The notes: generated by a model from the letters alone, not told the origin. Shown: positions 8,415-18,142, counted from the first letter of the stretch. The stretch is DNA of 64,000 nt from Bacteroidota bacterium (GCA_028875875.1 JAGWUV010000015.1:1-64000), one strand, 5' to 3'. A program made the numbers and translations.

Positions 8415-9800
8415 ATGAAAACTATAATGAACAGGATGTTAACAGTTGCCTTAGCAGGGGTTTTACCTGTAGCCCTGATGGCACAACAACCTAAAATTGG
8501 CCACCTAAGAGCATACGACCAGACAGGCATTAATGTATTTGAAGATCTAAAATCAGATTCAGTTCCATTTGATGGTTTAAAAGTTAGATTCGGTGCCGGT
8601 TTCACACAACAGTTTCAAAATTTAAAACATGAAAATCCAGGTGCTTTAAACAATAATGTGGGTGCATATCCTGGTGTTAGTGGTAATAAATTAAAAGTAA
8701 TTACAGCAGGCTTTCAAACAGCACAAGCCAACTTGTTTATGGATGTGCAACTGGCTGATGGTATTCGCCTGAATGTAACTTCTTACTTATCTTCAAAACA
8801 CCACAACGAAACATGGGTAAAAGGTGGTTATATCCAATTTGATAAACTTCCATTTAAAGGTAAAATATGGAGTGATATCATGAAAATCACTACCATCAAG
8901 ATCGGTCACTTCGAAGTGGATTATGGTGATGAACACTATCGCAGAACAGATGGCGGACAAGCATTATACAATCCTTTTATGGAAGGTAATGTAATGGATG
9001 AGTTTGCAACAGAGATCGGTGGCGAAGTATACGTTAAGAAAAATGGTTTCTTCGGTATGTTCGGTTTAACTAACGGTATGATTAAAGGTAACGTAGACTC
9101 TCTGTACGCTGCTAAAAACCCTGATGGTAACTTACATAAATCTCCTTCTGTTTTATTGAAAGCAGGTTTCGACAAAAAATTAGCTGATAATGTTCGTTTG
9201 CGTATGTCATTATCTTACTATGGCAACCAGAGCAGCGGTGGTAACACCTTATTCGGTGGCGATCGTACCGGTTCTAACTACCAGTTCGTAATGGAAGAGA
9301 ACTCAGCTAACCCAAGCAGTGCAACAGGAGCCGGAACTCCATTAGCGTTCTCTGGCCGCTTTAACCCGGGCTTCAGCAAAAAGATCAATGCTGTAATGTT
9401 CAATACCTTCTTTAAAGTAAGCGGTTTTGAATTGTTCGGTACACTTGAAACAGCATCTGGCAGAAGCGCAACTGAAACTTCAAACAGAACAGCTTCTCAA
9501 TATGCCATTGATGGTGTGTACAGGTTTGGTAAAAAAGAAAATTTATTCATCGGTGCCCGTTATAATTCTGTAAAAGCAGGATTAGCTAATAACGCTGCCG
9601 GTACAGGTGCAGGCCCCATTGTTTATACCAATGATGTTACTGTTAACCGTTTTGCATTGGCCGGTGGATGGTTCTTAACAAGAAACGTATTACTAAAAGC
9701 AGAATATGTAAACCAGGTTTACAACAACTTCCCTGCTGCTGATTACAGAGCCGGTGGTAAATTCTACGGATATGTTATCGAAGCTGTAGTAGGCTTCTAA
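8415..9800 (+). CDS. Outer-membrane porin-like beta-barrel protein
   Basis: A 461-residue protein with a cleavable signal peptide (MKTIMNRMLTVALAGVLPVALMAQ region). The rest alternates polar and hydrophobic residues in strand-length runs, is rich in Gly, Asn and Phe, and ends in a strand with a C-terminal Phe (YVIEAVVGF), the signal for outer-membrane barrel assembly. The size suggests a 16- to 18-stranded porin, loosely like phosphate-selective porins. Substrate unknown. It lies between two YceI genes and before a strong terminator, so it is likely in one transcript with the first. Confidence 0.75.
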   Translation: MKTIMNRMLTVALAGVLPVALMAQQPKIGHLRAYDQTGINVFEDLKSDSVPFDGLKVRFGAGFTQQFQNLKHENPGALNNNVGAYPGVSGNKLKVITAGFQTAQANLFMDVQLADGIRLNVTSYLSSKHHNETWVKGGYIQFDKLPFKGKIWSDIMKITTIKIGHFEVDYGDEHYRRTDGGQALYNPFMEGNVMDEFATEIGGEVYVKKNGFFGMFGLTNGMIKGNVDSLYAAKNPDGNLHKSPSVLLKAGFDKKLADNVRLRMSLSYYGNQSSGGNTLFGGDRTGSNYQFVMEENSANPSSATGAGTPLAFSGRFNPGFSKKINAVMFNTFFKVSGFELFGTLETASGRSATETSNRTASQYAIDGVYRFGKKENLFIGARYNSVKAGLANNAAGTGAGPIVYTNDVTVNRFALAGGWFLTRNVLLKAEYVNQVYNNFPAADYRAGGKFYGYVIEAVVGF

Positions 9801-9831
9801 AAATAGGTTTCATTTTCATGGTGTTCTTCAG

Positions 9832-9868
9832 AGTCGGGGTGAATTCTTTCATCCCGACTAATTTTTTA
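9832..9868 (+). terminator. Rho-independent terminator after the barrel gene
   Basis: AGTCGGGGTGA pairs with TCATCCCGACT around a short loop, then AATTTTTTAT. It closes the YceI/barrel transcript and separates it from the second YceI gene. Confidence 0.85.
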
Positions 9869-9942
9869 TAGCATCTCACTACTGTAAAAAACATTCTTTC
9901 TATCAACAGATAATTCTTTATTTTCCCCTTTCTGAAAATTCC

Positions 9943-10572
9943 ATGCTGAAACGCTTCACCATATTAGCCATAAGTCTATTCACTAACGTACTTGCCTTTA
10001 CGCAGCATGAAAAAGGGAATATCAATAACAATGTACACAATACCGCCAGGTGGATCGTTTTAAGAGGTAGCAGCCTTCGGGTAGATGGGAGTACCAATAT
10101 AAATAAATTCAGTTGCGAAATAGAAGATTACAACAATCCGGATACCATCAGTATTTTCAAGAACAATATAAAGGAGCAGGTTTTTGCCATGAAAGGGAAC
10201 CTTAGCCTGGATGTGATGGGATTTAACTGCCATAACCCCATGATGACCAGCGATCTCAGGAAAACTTTGAAATCGAAAGAGTTTCCCAGGCTGAGCATTC
10301 GCTTCATTTCATTAAGCAAATTACCCGATATAAGAAACCCTCAGGAACAAATCACCGGTTGGGTTGATATAGAAATAGCAGGTGTTATAAAACGCTTTGA
10401 TGTGAACTACCGTTTTACTATAGACCAGCAAAGAAACATTCACCTTATCGGAACAAGGGCTGTTAATTTTTCTGATTTCAATTTAATCCCGCCAAGAAAA
10501 TTAGGCGGCATGATCAAAGCCAATGAAAGATTGGATGTTGAATTTCACCTGGTACTTAAAACAATTGGTTAA
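9943..10572 (+). CDS. YceI-like secreted protein (second copy)
   Basis: A 209-residue secreted protein with an N-terminal signal peptide (cleavage near residue 20, AFTQ). The mature part is a divergent YceI-like domain: LRVDGSTNINKFSC, LSLDVMGFNCHNPMM, LRKTLKSKEFPRLSIRFISL and a closing RLDVEFHLVLK strand. Unlike the first copy it has two cysteines in its core, C59 in the opening NKFSC strand and C91 in FNCHN. The terminator at 9832-9868 gives it its own transcript. Its 3' end overlaps the 3' end of the opposite-strand gene by four bases. Confidence 0.75.
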   Translation: MLKRFTILAISLFTNVLAFTQHEKGNINNNVHNTARWIVLRGSSLRVDGSTNINKFSCEIEDYNNPDTISIFKNNIKEQVFAMKGNLSLDVMGFNCHNPMMTSDLRKTLKSKEFPRLSIRFISLSKLPDIRNPQEQITGWVDIEIAGVIKRFDVNYRFTIDQQRNIHLIGTRAVNFSDFNLIPPRKLGGMIKANERLDVEFHLVLKTIG

Positions 10573-10976
10573 GGGTTAATTCTTGCGAACAACACACCTG
10601 CAACCACTGCCTGGATACAGCCGTATAAAAACCAGCTGCCTACCATCAACAGCGTAACGTCCATAGAAGCAAAAGTGATCCACATTACGGGTAACAGGGC
10701 CACTACGGCATATACCAGTCCAAACTCCAATCCCCGCAATACATTATTGCCTTTGAATAAACTCTTAAATCGCTCCCACACCCACGAAAGCGCCATGCTG
10801 ATTACGAGTGCATGGGTATAAAACAGTACATCGCGGCTGCCATCCGAATGAAAGAGCGGGTTATTGTATTCTTCGAATAAGGAAGGAAAAAAACGAATGG
10901 AAAGAAAGAGTCCGCCATAACTGATCACAGTTAATACGGCACCCGCAATTAAACCGGAAATAAGCACCTTCTTCAT
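10569..10976 (-). CDS. Small integral membrane protein, unknown
   Basis: I chose the ATG at 10976 (MKKVLISGLIAG), which gives 135 residues; an upstream start at 11078 would add 34 residues of poor, cysteine-rich sequence. About four hydrophobic segments are visible (residues 2-25, 50-65, 85-105 and 110-132). No charged or catalytic motif and no family is recognised with confidence. It is divergent from the sigma factor gene at 11095 and converges on the second YceI gene. Confidence 0.6.
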   Translation of the reverse strand: MKKVLISGLIAGAVLTVISYGGLFLSIRFFPSLFEEYNNPLFHSDGSRDVLFYTHALVISMALSWVWERFKSLFKGNNVLRGLEFGLVYAVVALLPVMWITFASMDVTLLMVGSWFLYGCIQAVVAGVLFARINP

Positions 10977-11094
10977 AATACCAGGATTCGGGCAACAACT
11001 TACAGCTTTTTCAGCAACCGCCCAATGACATTCTACAGCAAAAAAATTGAATATAGTTGCAATATTCCCGTTCATCAATCGTCTGCCTTAACAG

Positions 11095-11673
11095 ATGAAT
11101 GCAGCAAGTACCTTAGAGGCTAACATGGCAGACCGGCAAAAAAGAAATATTTCGCAGGTAATCAATGAATACAGTAAACGTTTGTTTGGCTTCATTAGGA
11201 AACGTGTGTCCAGTGAGGCCGATGCGGAAGACATACTGCAGGATGTTTTCTACCAGTTCATCGGCAACACGCAACCCATAGAACAATTAACCGCATGGCT
11301 GTTCACTGTTGCACGGAATAAGATCACAGACCGCCAGCGTAAAAAGAAAAATGAATTGATCGAGGATCTATTTGCAGGTACAGATGAAGAGGAAAAACTT
11401 AACTGGGCTGAATTGTTTTTTGAGGAAGGACAAACACCCGAAACAGAATACCTGAGATCACTTTTCTGGGAAACGCTCAACAATGCCTTACAGGAATTGC
11501 CGGAAGAACAACGTTATGCTTTTGTAATGAATGAACTGGAAGATGTTTCCTTTAAAGAACTGGCTGCGCAAACCGGCGAAAGCATCAGTACGCTTATTTC
11601 ACGAAAACGTTATGCTGTGCTGCATTTAAGAGAAAGGCTGCAATCATTTAAAAACGAATTATTAAATTATTAG
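11095..11673 (+). CDS. RNA polymerase sigma-70 family factor (ECF-like)
   Basis: A 192-residue sigma factor with regions 2 and 4 only. Region 2 runs from about residue 20 (YSKRLFGFIRKRV, then ADAEDILQDVFYQFI and LTAWLFTVARNKITDRQRKK). Region 4 (NALQELPEEQRYAFVMNELEDVSFKELAAQTG...STLISRKRYAVLHLRERL) carries the helix-turn-helix. ATG at 11095 or 11125 could both serve as start. It is directly followed, three bases later, by a small membrane protein and then an HMA-fold protein. No classical anti-sigma domain is seen in either. Confidence 0.9.
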   Translation: MNAASTLEANMADRQKRNISQVINEYSKRLFGFIRKRVSSEADAEDILQDVFYQFIGNTQPIEQLTAWLFTVARNKITDRQRKKKNELIEDLFAGTDEEEKLNWAELFFEEGQTPETEYLRSLFWETLNNALQELPEEQRYAFVMNELEDVSFKELAAQTGESISTLISRKRYAVLHLRERLQSFKNELLNY

Positions 11674-11676
11674 GAT

Positions 11677-12018
11677 ATGATGAACAAAAAATTTAAAGGC
11701 CCGGCCATCGCGGGTTTTATACTGATAGGTATTGCTTTTGCAGCACTGGCCATTTGGGTAGTAATGCTGTTATGGAACAATATTCTTACAGTGGCGGTAC
11801 ATGGTGTAAACAGCATCAGCTACTGGCAAGCTGCAGGTATCTTTCTGTTATCCAAATTACTCTTTGGCGGATTTAAAAAAGGCTGCGGCGGAAGAGGACA
11901 CTGGAAGAATAAAATGAAAGCCAAATGGGAAGCCATGAGTGAAGAAGAAAGAGAAAAATTTAAACAGGAATGGAAGAACCGTTGCTGGATGAAACCCAAA
12001 GCAACAACCGAACCATAA
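11677..12018 (+). CDS. Small basic membrane protein in the sigma factor operon
   Basis: A 113-residue protein with two membrane helices (about residues 10-35 and 48-62) and a basic C-terminal tail starting with GGFKKGCGGRGHWKNKMKAKWEAM, followed by EEEREKFKQEWKNRCW. The tail is likely cytoplasmic and helical. It starts three bases after the sigma factor stop, so coupling is likely. Being a membrane protein behind a sigma gene it could act as an unconventional regulator of that factor; this is an inference without domain support. Confidence 0.7.
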   Translation: MMNKKFKGPAIAGFILIGIAFAALAIWVVMLLWNNILTVAVHGVNSISYWQAAGIFLLSKLLFGGFKKGCGGRGHWKNKMKAKWEAMSEEEREKFKQEWKNRCWMKPKATTEP

Positions 12019-12042
12019 CCTACTATACAATTTCTACTGTTT

Positions 12043-12255
12043 ATGAATGTACTTGTGTTTAAAACCAATATCAACAGCATGGAACAGGTGAGAAAGATTG
12101 CACCGCATATACGAAAAGCGGAAGGAGTGGTAAAACATAATTTCGACCTGAACGACTGTGATAATATCTTACGCATAGAAGCAGAAGGTATTTCATCGAA
12201 CACTATTATTGAGCTGGTACAACACCATGGTTATTATTGCGAAGAGCTCTCATAA
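12043..12255 (+). CDS. HMA-fold small protein without metal-binding cysteines
   Basis: A 70-residue protein matching the beta-alpha-beta-beta-alpha-beta layout of heavy-metal-associated domains: MNVLVFKTNI, a helix SMEQVRKIAPHIRKA, VVKHNFDL, NILRIEAE, helix NTIIELVQHHGYYCEEL. The metal-binding CxxC of the first loop is replaced by NINSM, so it should not carry copper or zinc in the usual way. It is third in the sigma factor operon and ends at a strong terminator. Confidence 0.7.
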   Translation: MNVLVFKTNINSMEQVRKIAPHIRKAEGVVKHNFDLNDCDNILRIEAEGISSNTIIELVQHHGYYCEELS

Positions 12256-12289
12256 AATTAAACCCTCCTTACGGCAGGGTTTAATTTTT
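12255..12289 (+). terminator. Strong terminator closing the sigma factor operon
   Basis: AAATTAAACCCT pairs with AGGGTTTAATTT around a nine-base loop and is followed by T residues. The 12-bp stem overlaps the last base of the HMA-fold gene and is symmetrical enough to work in both directions. Confidence 0.9.
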
Positions 12290-12351
12290 GTATAATGAAC
12301 CTTTCTTCTGCAGCATAGTTGTATCTTGTTCTATAACCAACTTCTTCGCTT

Positions 12352-13635
12352 ATGAAAAGAACTATTTTGTTCACTGCTTCTTTCGTATTCATCTGTTCGA
12401 TCATACACGCACAAAAAACCATTGCCATTAAATGTGGGCAATTATTTAATTCAAGGTCTGGAACTGTTGCCTCCAACCAGGTGATCGTAGTAAAAGGGAA
12501 TATCATTGAATCGGTACAACCTTTGGCTTCATTTCACCAAACAACAGATTCTGTTATAGACTTGAGCCAGTATTTTGTGTTGCCCGGTCTTATCGACTGC
12601 CACACACATATCTTGCTACAAGGCGATATTACCAGTGAGGATTATAATGTTCAACTACTGAAAGAATCTGTTCCTTACCGCACCATCAGGGCTGTTCGGA
12701 GCTGCAGCATTGCATTGCAGAATGGTTTCACTACGCTACGCGACCTGGGTACAGAAGGTGCAGGCTTTGCGGATGTTGATGTAAAAAAAGCCATCAACAA
12801 CGGTGTTATCAGCGGACCACGTTTATTTGTATCTACCCTGGCCATCAATACCACGGGGCACTATCCCATTAAAACGTCCGAGTATGCATGGGAACTGCAA
12901 ATGCCCAAGGGTTTACAGGAAATAACAGGAGCCGATGAAGGCCGCAAAGCCGTTAGACAACAGTTGGAACATGGGGCTGACTGGATAAAAGTCTATGCCG
13001 ACAGAAGCTATTACAAACTAAAAGATGGCAGCTACCGTGCCTTACCCAATTTTACCCCTGAAGAGATCAATGCGATCGGCGATGAAACATTACGTTCCGG
13101 CAAAAATTTCGCTGCTCACGCCATGACGAGGGATGGCATTATTGCTGCTATCAACGCAGGTGCCAGGAGTATTGAACATGGCAGCGGTATGGATGAGGAA
13201 TGTATGAAACTGATGGCAGCAAAAGGCATTTACTGGTGCCCTACCATTTTTGTGAATGATTATGTGGCAGAAGGAAGGGCTAAATTAGGTAGCCCCATTA
13301 ATCTTTATTTCAAACAATCCATGCCTGATATTTTTAAAAGAGCCGTACTTGCCGGCGTAAAAGTGGCCTACGGAACCGATATTGGCGGTTACGACTGGAG
13401 CCTTCCGCAGGCAAAGGATTTTGAATATTTTGTACAATGGGGAATGCATCCTGCACAGGCCATACAAACTGCCACCATTACAGCTGCGCAGCTTTTACAG
13501 CAGGAAGGTATGATCGGTGAAATAACCAGCGGTGCTTTTGCTGATATCATCGCCATAAAGGGAGATCCAATACAAAACATCCGTTTATTGCAGCATGTAC
13601 AGTGGGTAATGAAAGATGGAAAAGTGTATAAATAA
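12352..13635 (+). CDS. Secreted amidohydrolase family protein
   Basis: A 427-residue metal-dependent hydrolase with a signal peptide (cleavage near FICSIIHAQ), so it acts outside the cytoplasm. The amidohydrolase TIM-barrel ligands are visible: HxH in DCHTHI, the likely carboxylated Lys in ADWIKVYADR, His in FAAHAMTRDG, His in IEHGSGMD, and Asp in YGTDIGG. The closest known relatives are imidazolonepropionase-like and Xaa-Pro dipeptidase-like amidohydrolases, which cleave cyclic or dipeptide amide bonds. The substrate cannot be told from sequence. Single gene between two non-related units. Confidence 0.88.
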   Translation: MKRTILFTASFVFICSIIHAQKTIAIKCGQLFNSRSGTVASNQVIVVKGNIIESVQPLASFHQTTDSVIDLSQYFVLPGLIDCHTHILLQGDITSEDYNVQLLKESVPYRTIRAVRSCSIALQNGFTTLRDLGTEGAGFADVDVKKAINNGVISGPRLFVSTLAINTTGHYPIKTSEYAWELQMPKGLQEITGADEGRKAVRQQLEHGADWIKVYADRSYYKLKDGSYRALPNFTPEEINAIGDETLRSGKNFAAHAMTRDGIIAAINAGARSIEHGSGMDEECMKLMAAKGIYWCPTIFVNDYVAEGRAKLGSPINLYFKQSMPDIFKRAVLAGVKVAYGTDIGGYDWSLPQAKDFEYFVQWGMHPAQAIQTATITAAQLLQQEGMIGEITSGAFADIIAIKGDPIQNIRLLQHVQWVMKDGKVYK

Positions 13636-13721
13636 TAATTATTTCATGTTGTGCTGACGCATTGGCATTGTACTATTGTTCACACTATTCTTGCAATAGC
13701 TGCCCACTTAAAATCATTTGA

Positions 13722-15500
13722 ATGAAAATCTTATTACAATACATTAAACCTTATCGCTGGCTCATTGCCCTGGCCTTATTACTGGCAGGTATAAACCAGG
13801 TATTTTCTTTATTTGATCCGATGCTGGTAGGTAAGCTGATCGATCATTTTGCCAACCATCCTAAAAAAACAGATGCAGGTATTTCAAGAACAGAAAACCA
13901 ATATATACACGGATTATTGTTCTACCTGATGTTATTGGTAGGAACCGCAATGGTGAGCCGTATTGCCAAGTCTTTCCAGGATTATGTAGTAAATGTAATC
14001 GTTCAAAAGTTCGGTGCAAAAATTTTTACCGATGGTTTAAAACATTCCATGCGTTTGCCTTACCAGGAATTTGAAGACCAACGCAGCGGTGAAACATTAT
14101 CTATTCTTACCAAGGTAAGAGCAGATACAGAAAAGTTCATCGGTTATTTTATCAATGTGTTCTTTGGTATTATCGTAAGCGTAGTATTCGTTTCTATTTA
14201 CGCTACACAAAAACATTGGAGCATCATGCCGGTTTACCTTGGCGGAACCATACTCATAGCCATTGTTACCAACCTGCTGAGTAAAAAAATAAAAGGCATT
14301 CAAAAAAGGATTGTAAAAGAAACAACAGCATTAGCGGGCTCCACCACCGAAAGCTTACGCAATATTGAAATTGTGAAGAGCCTTGGACTTACAGACCAGG
14401 AAGTACATCGCCTTAACAACAACACCTATAAAATTTTAGGACTTGAATTACGCAAAGTAAAAAGCATACGTGCCCTAAGTTTTATACAGGGAACCATGGT
14501 AAACTTTTTACGCCAGGTGATCACCTTCACTTTATTATGGCTGATTTATCGGAATGTATTAACTACAGGCCAGTTCATTGCGTTACAGTTTTACAGCTTC
14601 TTCATTTTCGGCCCGATGCAGGAAATAGGCAATATCATCTTATCATATCGCGAAGCAGAAGCTTCTCTCAATAATTTTCATGCACTCATGCAAAAAGAAG
14701 CAGAGCCGAAACCTGCTTATCCCAAGATGATAGGCATGATTGAAGAACTGGAATTCCGCAATATTTCCTTCAAACACCAAACAGCACAATACAAAGCGCT
14801 GGATGATATTTCATTTGATGTGAAGAAAGGTGAAACCATTGCATTTGTTGGTCCCAGTGGCGCCGGCAAGAGTACATTGGTAAAACTGCTGGTAGGTTTG
14901 TACAGGCCAAAAGAAGGAAACATTCTTTACAATAAAGTGGATGGTTCTGATCTTGATTTTGATGAGCTGCGAAACCAAATAGGTTTTGTAACACAGGATA
15001 CGCAACTCTTTGCGGGCACCATCAAAGAAAATTTATTATTCGTAAGACCTGACGCTTCTGACGCTGAAGTGTTGGAAGCACTGCATAAAGCCAGTTGTGA
15101 TAACCTTTTAAGCCGCGCTGAGAAAGGAATTGAAACAGTGATCGGGGAAGGCGGACTGAAATTAAGCGGTGGTGAGAAACAACGTTTAAGTATTGCCAGG
15201 GCTTTATTACGTCATCCGCACCTCCTGATCTTTGATGAAGCCACTTCTGCATTAGATTCCATTACGGAAGAAGAGATTACCAATACCATCCGTAGTGTAT
15301 CGAAAGAAAGAGAACAAATTACGGTGATGATCGCACACAGACTCAGTACCATCATGCATGCAGACAGGATCTATGTGTTAGAAAAAGGACAGGTAGTAGA
15401 AACCGGCAGCCATGGCGAATTGCTTGCGGAAAAGGGCTTGTATTATGCGATGTGGAGGCAGCAGATTGGTGAAAGAAAATTAATGGCAGCCATGAGTTAG
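13722..15500 (+). CDS. ABC transporter, fused permease and ATPase (exporter type)
   Basis: A 592-residue half-transporter. Residues 1-310 form the six-helix membrane domain (type IV/ABC exporter fold); residues 340-592 form the nucleotide-binding domain with Walker A GPSGAGKST, Q-loop FVTQDTQLF, signature LSGGEKQR, Walker B LLIFDEATSALD and H-loop IAHRLST. It should work as a homodimer or with a partner, exporting lipids, peptides or drugs. No partner gene adjoins it, so a homodimer is likely. A strong terminator follows. Confidence 0.93.
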   Translation: MKILLQYIKPYRWLIALALLLAGINQVFSLFDPMLVGKLIDHFANHPKKTDAGISRTENQYIHGLLFYLMLLVGTAMVSRIAKSFQDYVVNVIVQKFGAKIFTDGLKHSMRLPYQEFEDQRSGETLSILTKVRADTEKFIGYFINVFFGIIVSVVFVSIYATQKHWSIMPVYLGGTILIAIVTNLLSKKIKGIQKRIVKETTALAGSTTESLRNIEIVKSLGLTDQEVHRLNNNTYKILGLELRKVKSIRALSFIQGTMVNFLRQVITFTLLWLIYRNVLTTGQFIALQFYSFFIFGPMQEIGNIILSYREAEASLNNFHALMQKEAEPKPAYPKMIGMIEELEFRNISFKHQTAQYKALDDISFDVKKGETIAFVGPSGAGKSTLVKLLVGLYRPKEGNILYNKVDGSDLDFDELRNQIGFVTQDTQLFAGTIKENLLFVRPDASDAEVLEALHKASCDNLLSRAEKGIETVIGEGGLKLSGGEKQRLSIARALLRHPHLLIFDEATSALDSITEEEITNTIRSVSKEREQITVMIAHRLSTIMHADRIYVLEKGQVVETGSHGELLAEKGLYYAMWRQQIGERKLMAAMS

Positions 15501-15521
15501 TTGCTGTAAGAACAATATGCA

Positions 15522-15555
15522 AAAGAGCCATCAATAACCGATGGCTCTTTTTTTG
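15522..15555 (+). terminator. Terminator after the ABC transporter
   Basis: AAGAGCCATC pairs with GATGGCTCTT around AATAACC and is followed by a run of T. It separates the plus-strand ABC gene from the convergent TonB-dependent receptor gene. Confidence 0.92.
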
Positions 15556-15573
15556 TTGTGAAACTACCCTAAC

Positions 15574-18066
15574 CTATAATTTATAATCCAATGGAAAATC
15601 TATCTTCAAAGCAATATTCCTTCCCATATTGTAGATGCCGTGTTCACGTGGATCATTAGGATAAGAAATAAAATATTTAAGCCTGCTGAGGTGATCCCAA
15701 TAAGCCAGATCGAAAATATTATTAGCCATCAGGTACACATTCATAAAAACCTTACCGGTTTTATTAGTAACACCTCCACCAATACCTGCATTGAACAATG
15801 TATAACCCGGCGTTCTGGTTTCTGTATTGTAGGCTGTGTACACCCTGTTTTGTGTTGCATAATATTCCATTTGCAGCTTAACAAATCCACGTTTGATATG
15901 AAGATGCTTGTTATCAAAATCATACCTCAACTCCGACAAACCATGCAGCGGTGGAATAAACGGAAGATATCTTTCAGAATCGGGCACAGCTTGGCCTGCA
16001 ATACCTTTATTCAATGCATCTACAACAGATAAGCTGTTTTCAAAATGTAACGCTTTATAAGGATGAAGATCTACGCTCAATTCACCTCCATATAAATTAG
16101 CCCTTGAAGCCTGGTATTTAAAAGTTTGTGTAACACCAGATCCTGCAATAACAGAATCCTGTCCGTTAACACCCAACAGCTTTTGGTTATAGATATAATT
16201 ACTGATGAAGTTATTGAAGAGATTAAGTTCTATCACCGCGAATTTGGATGAGAACACGAAGCCAACATCTTCCTGTAAGCTGAACTCAGGTTTAAAATCA
16301 GTATTCCCGATCTGGTAATAGTTAGTTCCCGGGTGAACACCATTGGCAGATATTTCAGAAACATTGGGTGCCCTGAAGCCCCTGGACAGGTTTGCTTTAA
16401 CAGAGAATTTTTCAGAAAAATTATAGGTTGCACCCAAGCTACCGGACATACCCGAGAATGTATTTACATAATTCTGGAATATCTCTTTGCTGCCCGCTGT
16501 GGTTGATGCTACTGCTCTATCAAAACCAGTAACAGGATCGGCTGCTGTATATAACGCATCATTGCTAAACCTGCGGACATCATACCTGATACCGCCGGCA
16601 ACATCAAGTTTATTAAACCTTTTCTTGGCTGTAATAAAAGGTCCTACATCAAACTGTTTATAGGAAGGAACCACGAACTCCGTACCATTAGTAACCGTAT
16701 TGTTTTGATACATCCCATTCACGCCGGCACTGATACTCCAGTCGTCTATGTCTTTTAGGAAATACTTGATATCATATGTATAGGAACTCAGTTGCAGGTA
16801 TAAGCCTGGCACTTTTTGATAAGGCACTTCCGGGTGACTATATTCTCTTCTAATACTATTTTGAAAACCCAGGTTTACCAGTAAACGGCTGCCATTATTG
16901 AAAATAAAATTATTACCAGTGAATATACGATAGTGTTGTATATGCTGGTGCAAGGGTTCAATGCTGTATGAATTGAGATCGGCATTTGATACGATCTGTC
17001 TTGCTGTATCTATCTCTGTTATTTGCCTTGTAAATTTCCAGCTGGCACTGTCACGGCTTCCGTCTGGTATTTCCTGCAAATTATCATACATAACAAAATC
17101 TATATGAGAATAGCCCCATTTACGGTGCAAGCCCAGAGCAGCGTTGGCATCCGTTTCGTTGAATGCAGTACCAAAAACCCTACCATCAACGCTATTTTGA
17201 TAGTTGGTAGCCTGCTTATGAGATATCCTTGCCAGCCATTCGAATCCGTTTTTGGTAGCGCTGAGCATGGCAGAGCCGCCGATCATTTTATTATTGGTTT
17301 GATACTGGGTAGAAATAGAACCGATCATTTTGCCTTCAGGTGCTGCCTGCGTGGGAATCAGGTTTACCACGCCTGCCAATGCATCTGAGCCATAGCTCAG
17401 GCTGGCCGGTCCTTTGATCACTTCTACCCTATCGATGGCAAACTGATCCACTTCAATACCATGTTCATCACCCCATTGCTGGCCTTCCTGCCTGATACCA
17501 TCATATAAAGTTAGAATACGGTTATAACCCAATCCCCTGATAAAGGGTTTGGAAACATTAGGCCCTGTTGTAACGGCACGAACACCCGGTATTTTTGCAA
17601 TCGCATCAATCGCATTGGTATTGAGGTTAGTGGTAAGATAATCTTTATTAACCATCACTATTGGCACCGGGTTTCTCTTTACCTGTGTTGCTTTGGATGT
17701 TCCCGTAACTACCACCTCATTAATTTCTGTAGCACTTTCTTCCAAAAGAAACTGTGCTGTATTTTCTCCAACTTTTATTTGCACTGTTTTACTAATACTT
17801 TTATAGCCTTCGAAAGAAACCACCACAAGGAAAGAACCTACGGGCAAATTCCTGAACATAAAATTGCCGAGTGAATCAGAAACAGCAACCAACTTTAAAT
17901 CGGGAATCATTACGCTTGCCCCAGCAATTTTCTGGGTAGACCTGGCATCTGTAACCGTACCTGTAAGAATACCTTTTTCCGCTTCAAAAGCAGGATTATA
18001 GGCTGCAAAAACAGCTGTATGAAAAAAAGAGAATAATAATATAAATACACCAACGGTTCTATTCAT
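15574..18066 (-). CDS. TonB-dependent outer-membrane receptor
   Basis: An 830-residue receptor. Order of parts: signal peptide (1-21), a CarboxypepD_reg-like domain (about 33-115, opening GILTGTVTDARSTQKIAGASV), plug domain (about 120-235, with IPGVRAVTTG and FIRGLGYNRILTLYDGIRQ), and a 22-strand barrel to the C-terminus. The plug contains GQQWGDEHG, which I associate with ZnuD-like metal receptors, but I would not name the substrate from this alone. The small His-rich gene upstream on the same strand (18143-18535) supports a metal-related role. No SusD partner adjoins it. Confidence 0.92.
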   Translation of the reverse strand: MNRTVGVFILLFSFFHTAVFAAYNPAFEAEKGILTGTVTDARSTQKIAGASVMIPDLKLVAVSDSLGNFMFRNLPVGSFLVVVSFEGYKSISKTVQIKVGENTAQFLLEESATEINEVVVTGTSKATQVKRNPVPIVMVNKDYLTTNLNTNAIDAIAKIPGVRAVTTGPNVSKPFIRGLGYNRILTLYDGIRQEGQQWGDEHGIEVDQFAIDRVEVIKGPASLSYGSDALAGVVNLIPTQAAPEGKMIGSISTQYQTNNKMIGGSAMLSATKNGFEWLARISHKQATNYQNSVDGRVFGTAFNETDANAALGLHRKWGYSHIDFVMYDNLQEIPDGSRDSASWKFTRQITEIDTARQIVSNADLNSYSIEPLHQHIQHYRIFTGNNFIFNNGSRLLVNLGFQNSIRREYSHPEVPYQKVPGLYLQLSSYTYDIKYFLKDIDDWSISAGVNGMYQNNTVTNGTEFVVPSYKQFDVGPFITAKKRFNKLDVAGGIRYDVRRFSNDALYTAADPVTGFDRAVASTTAGSKEIFQNYVNTFSGMSGSLGATYNFSEKFSVKANLSRGFRAPNVSEISANGVHPGTNYYQIGNTDFKPEFSLQEDVGFVFSSKFAVIELNLFNNFISNYIYNQKLLGVNGQDSVIAGSGVTQTFKYQASRANLYGGELSVDLHPYKALHFENSLSVVDALNKGIAGQAVPDSERYLPFIPPLHGLSELRYDFDNKHLHIKRGFVKLQMEYYATQNRVYTAYNTETRTPGYTLFNAGIGGGVTNKTGKVFMNVYLMANNIFDLAYWDHLSRLKYFISYPNDPREHGIYNMGRNIALKIDFPLDYKL

Positions 18067-18142
18067 AATAGAAAAAGATTGTTAGTTAATACGTTTAAGG
18101 GGAAATCAAATGATGGCAAGGAGAATGTATCTCCGGAAAGAA

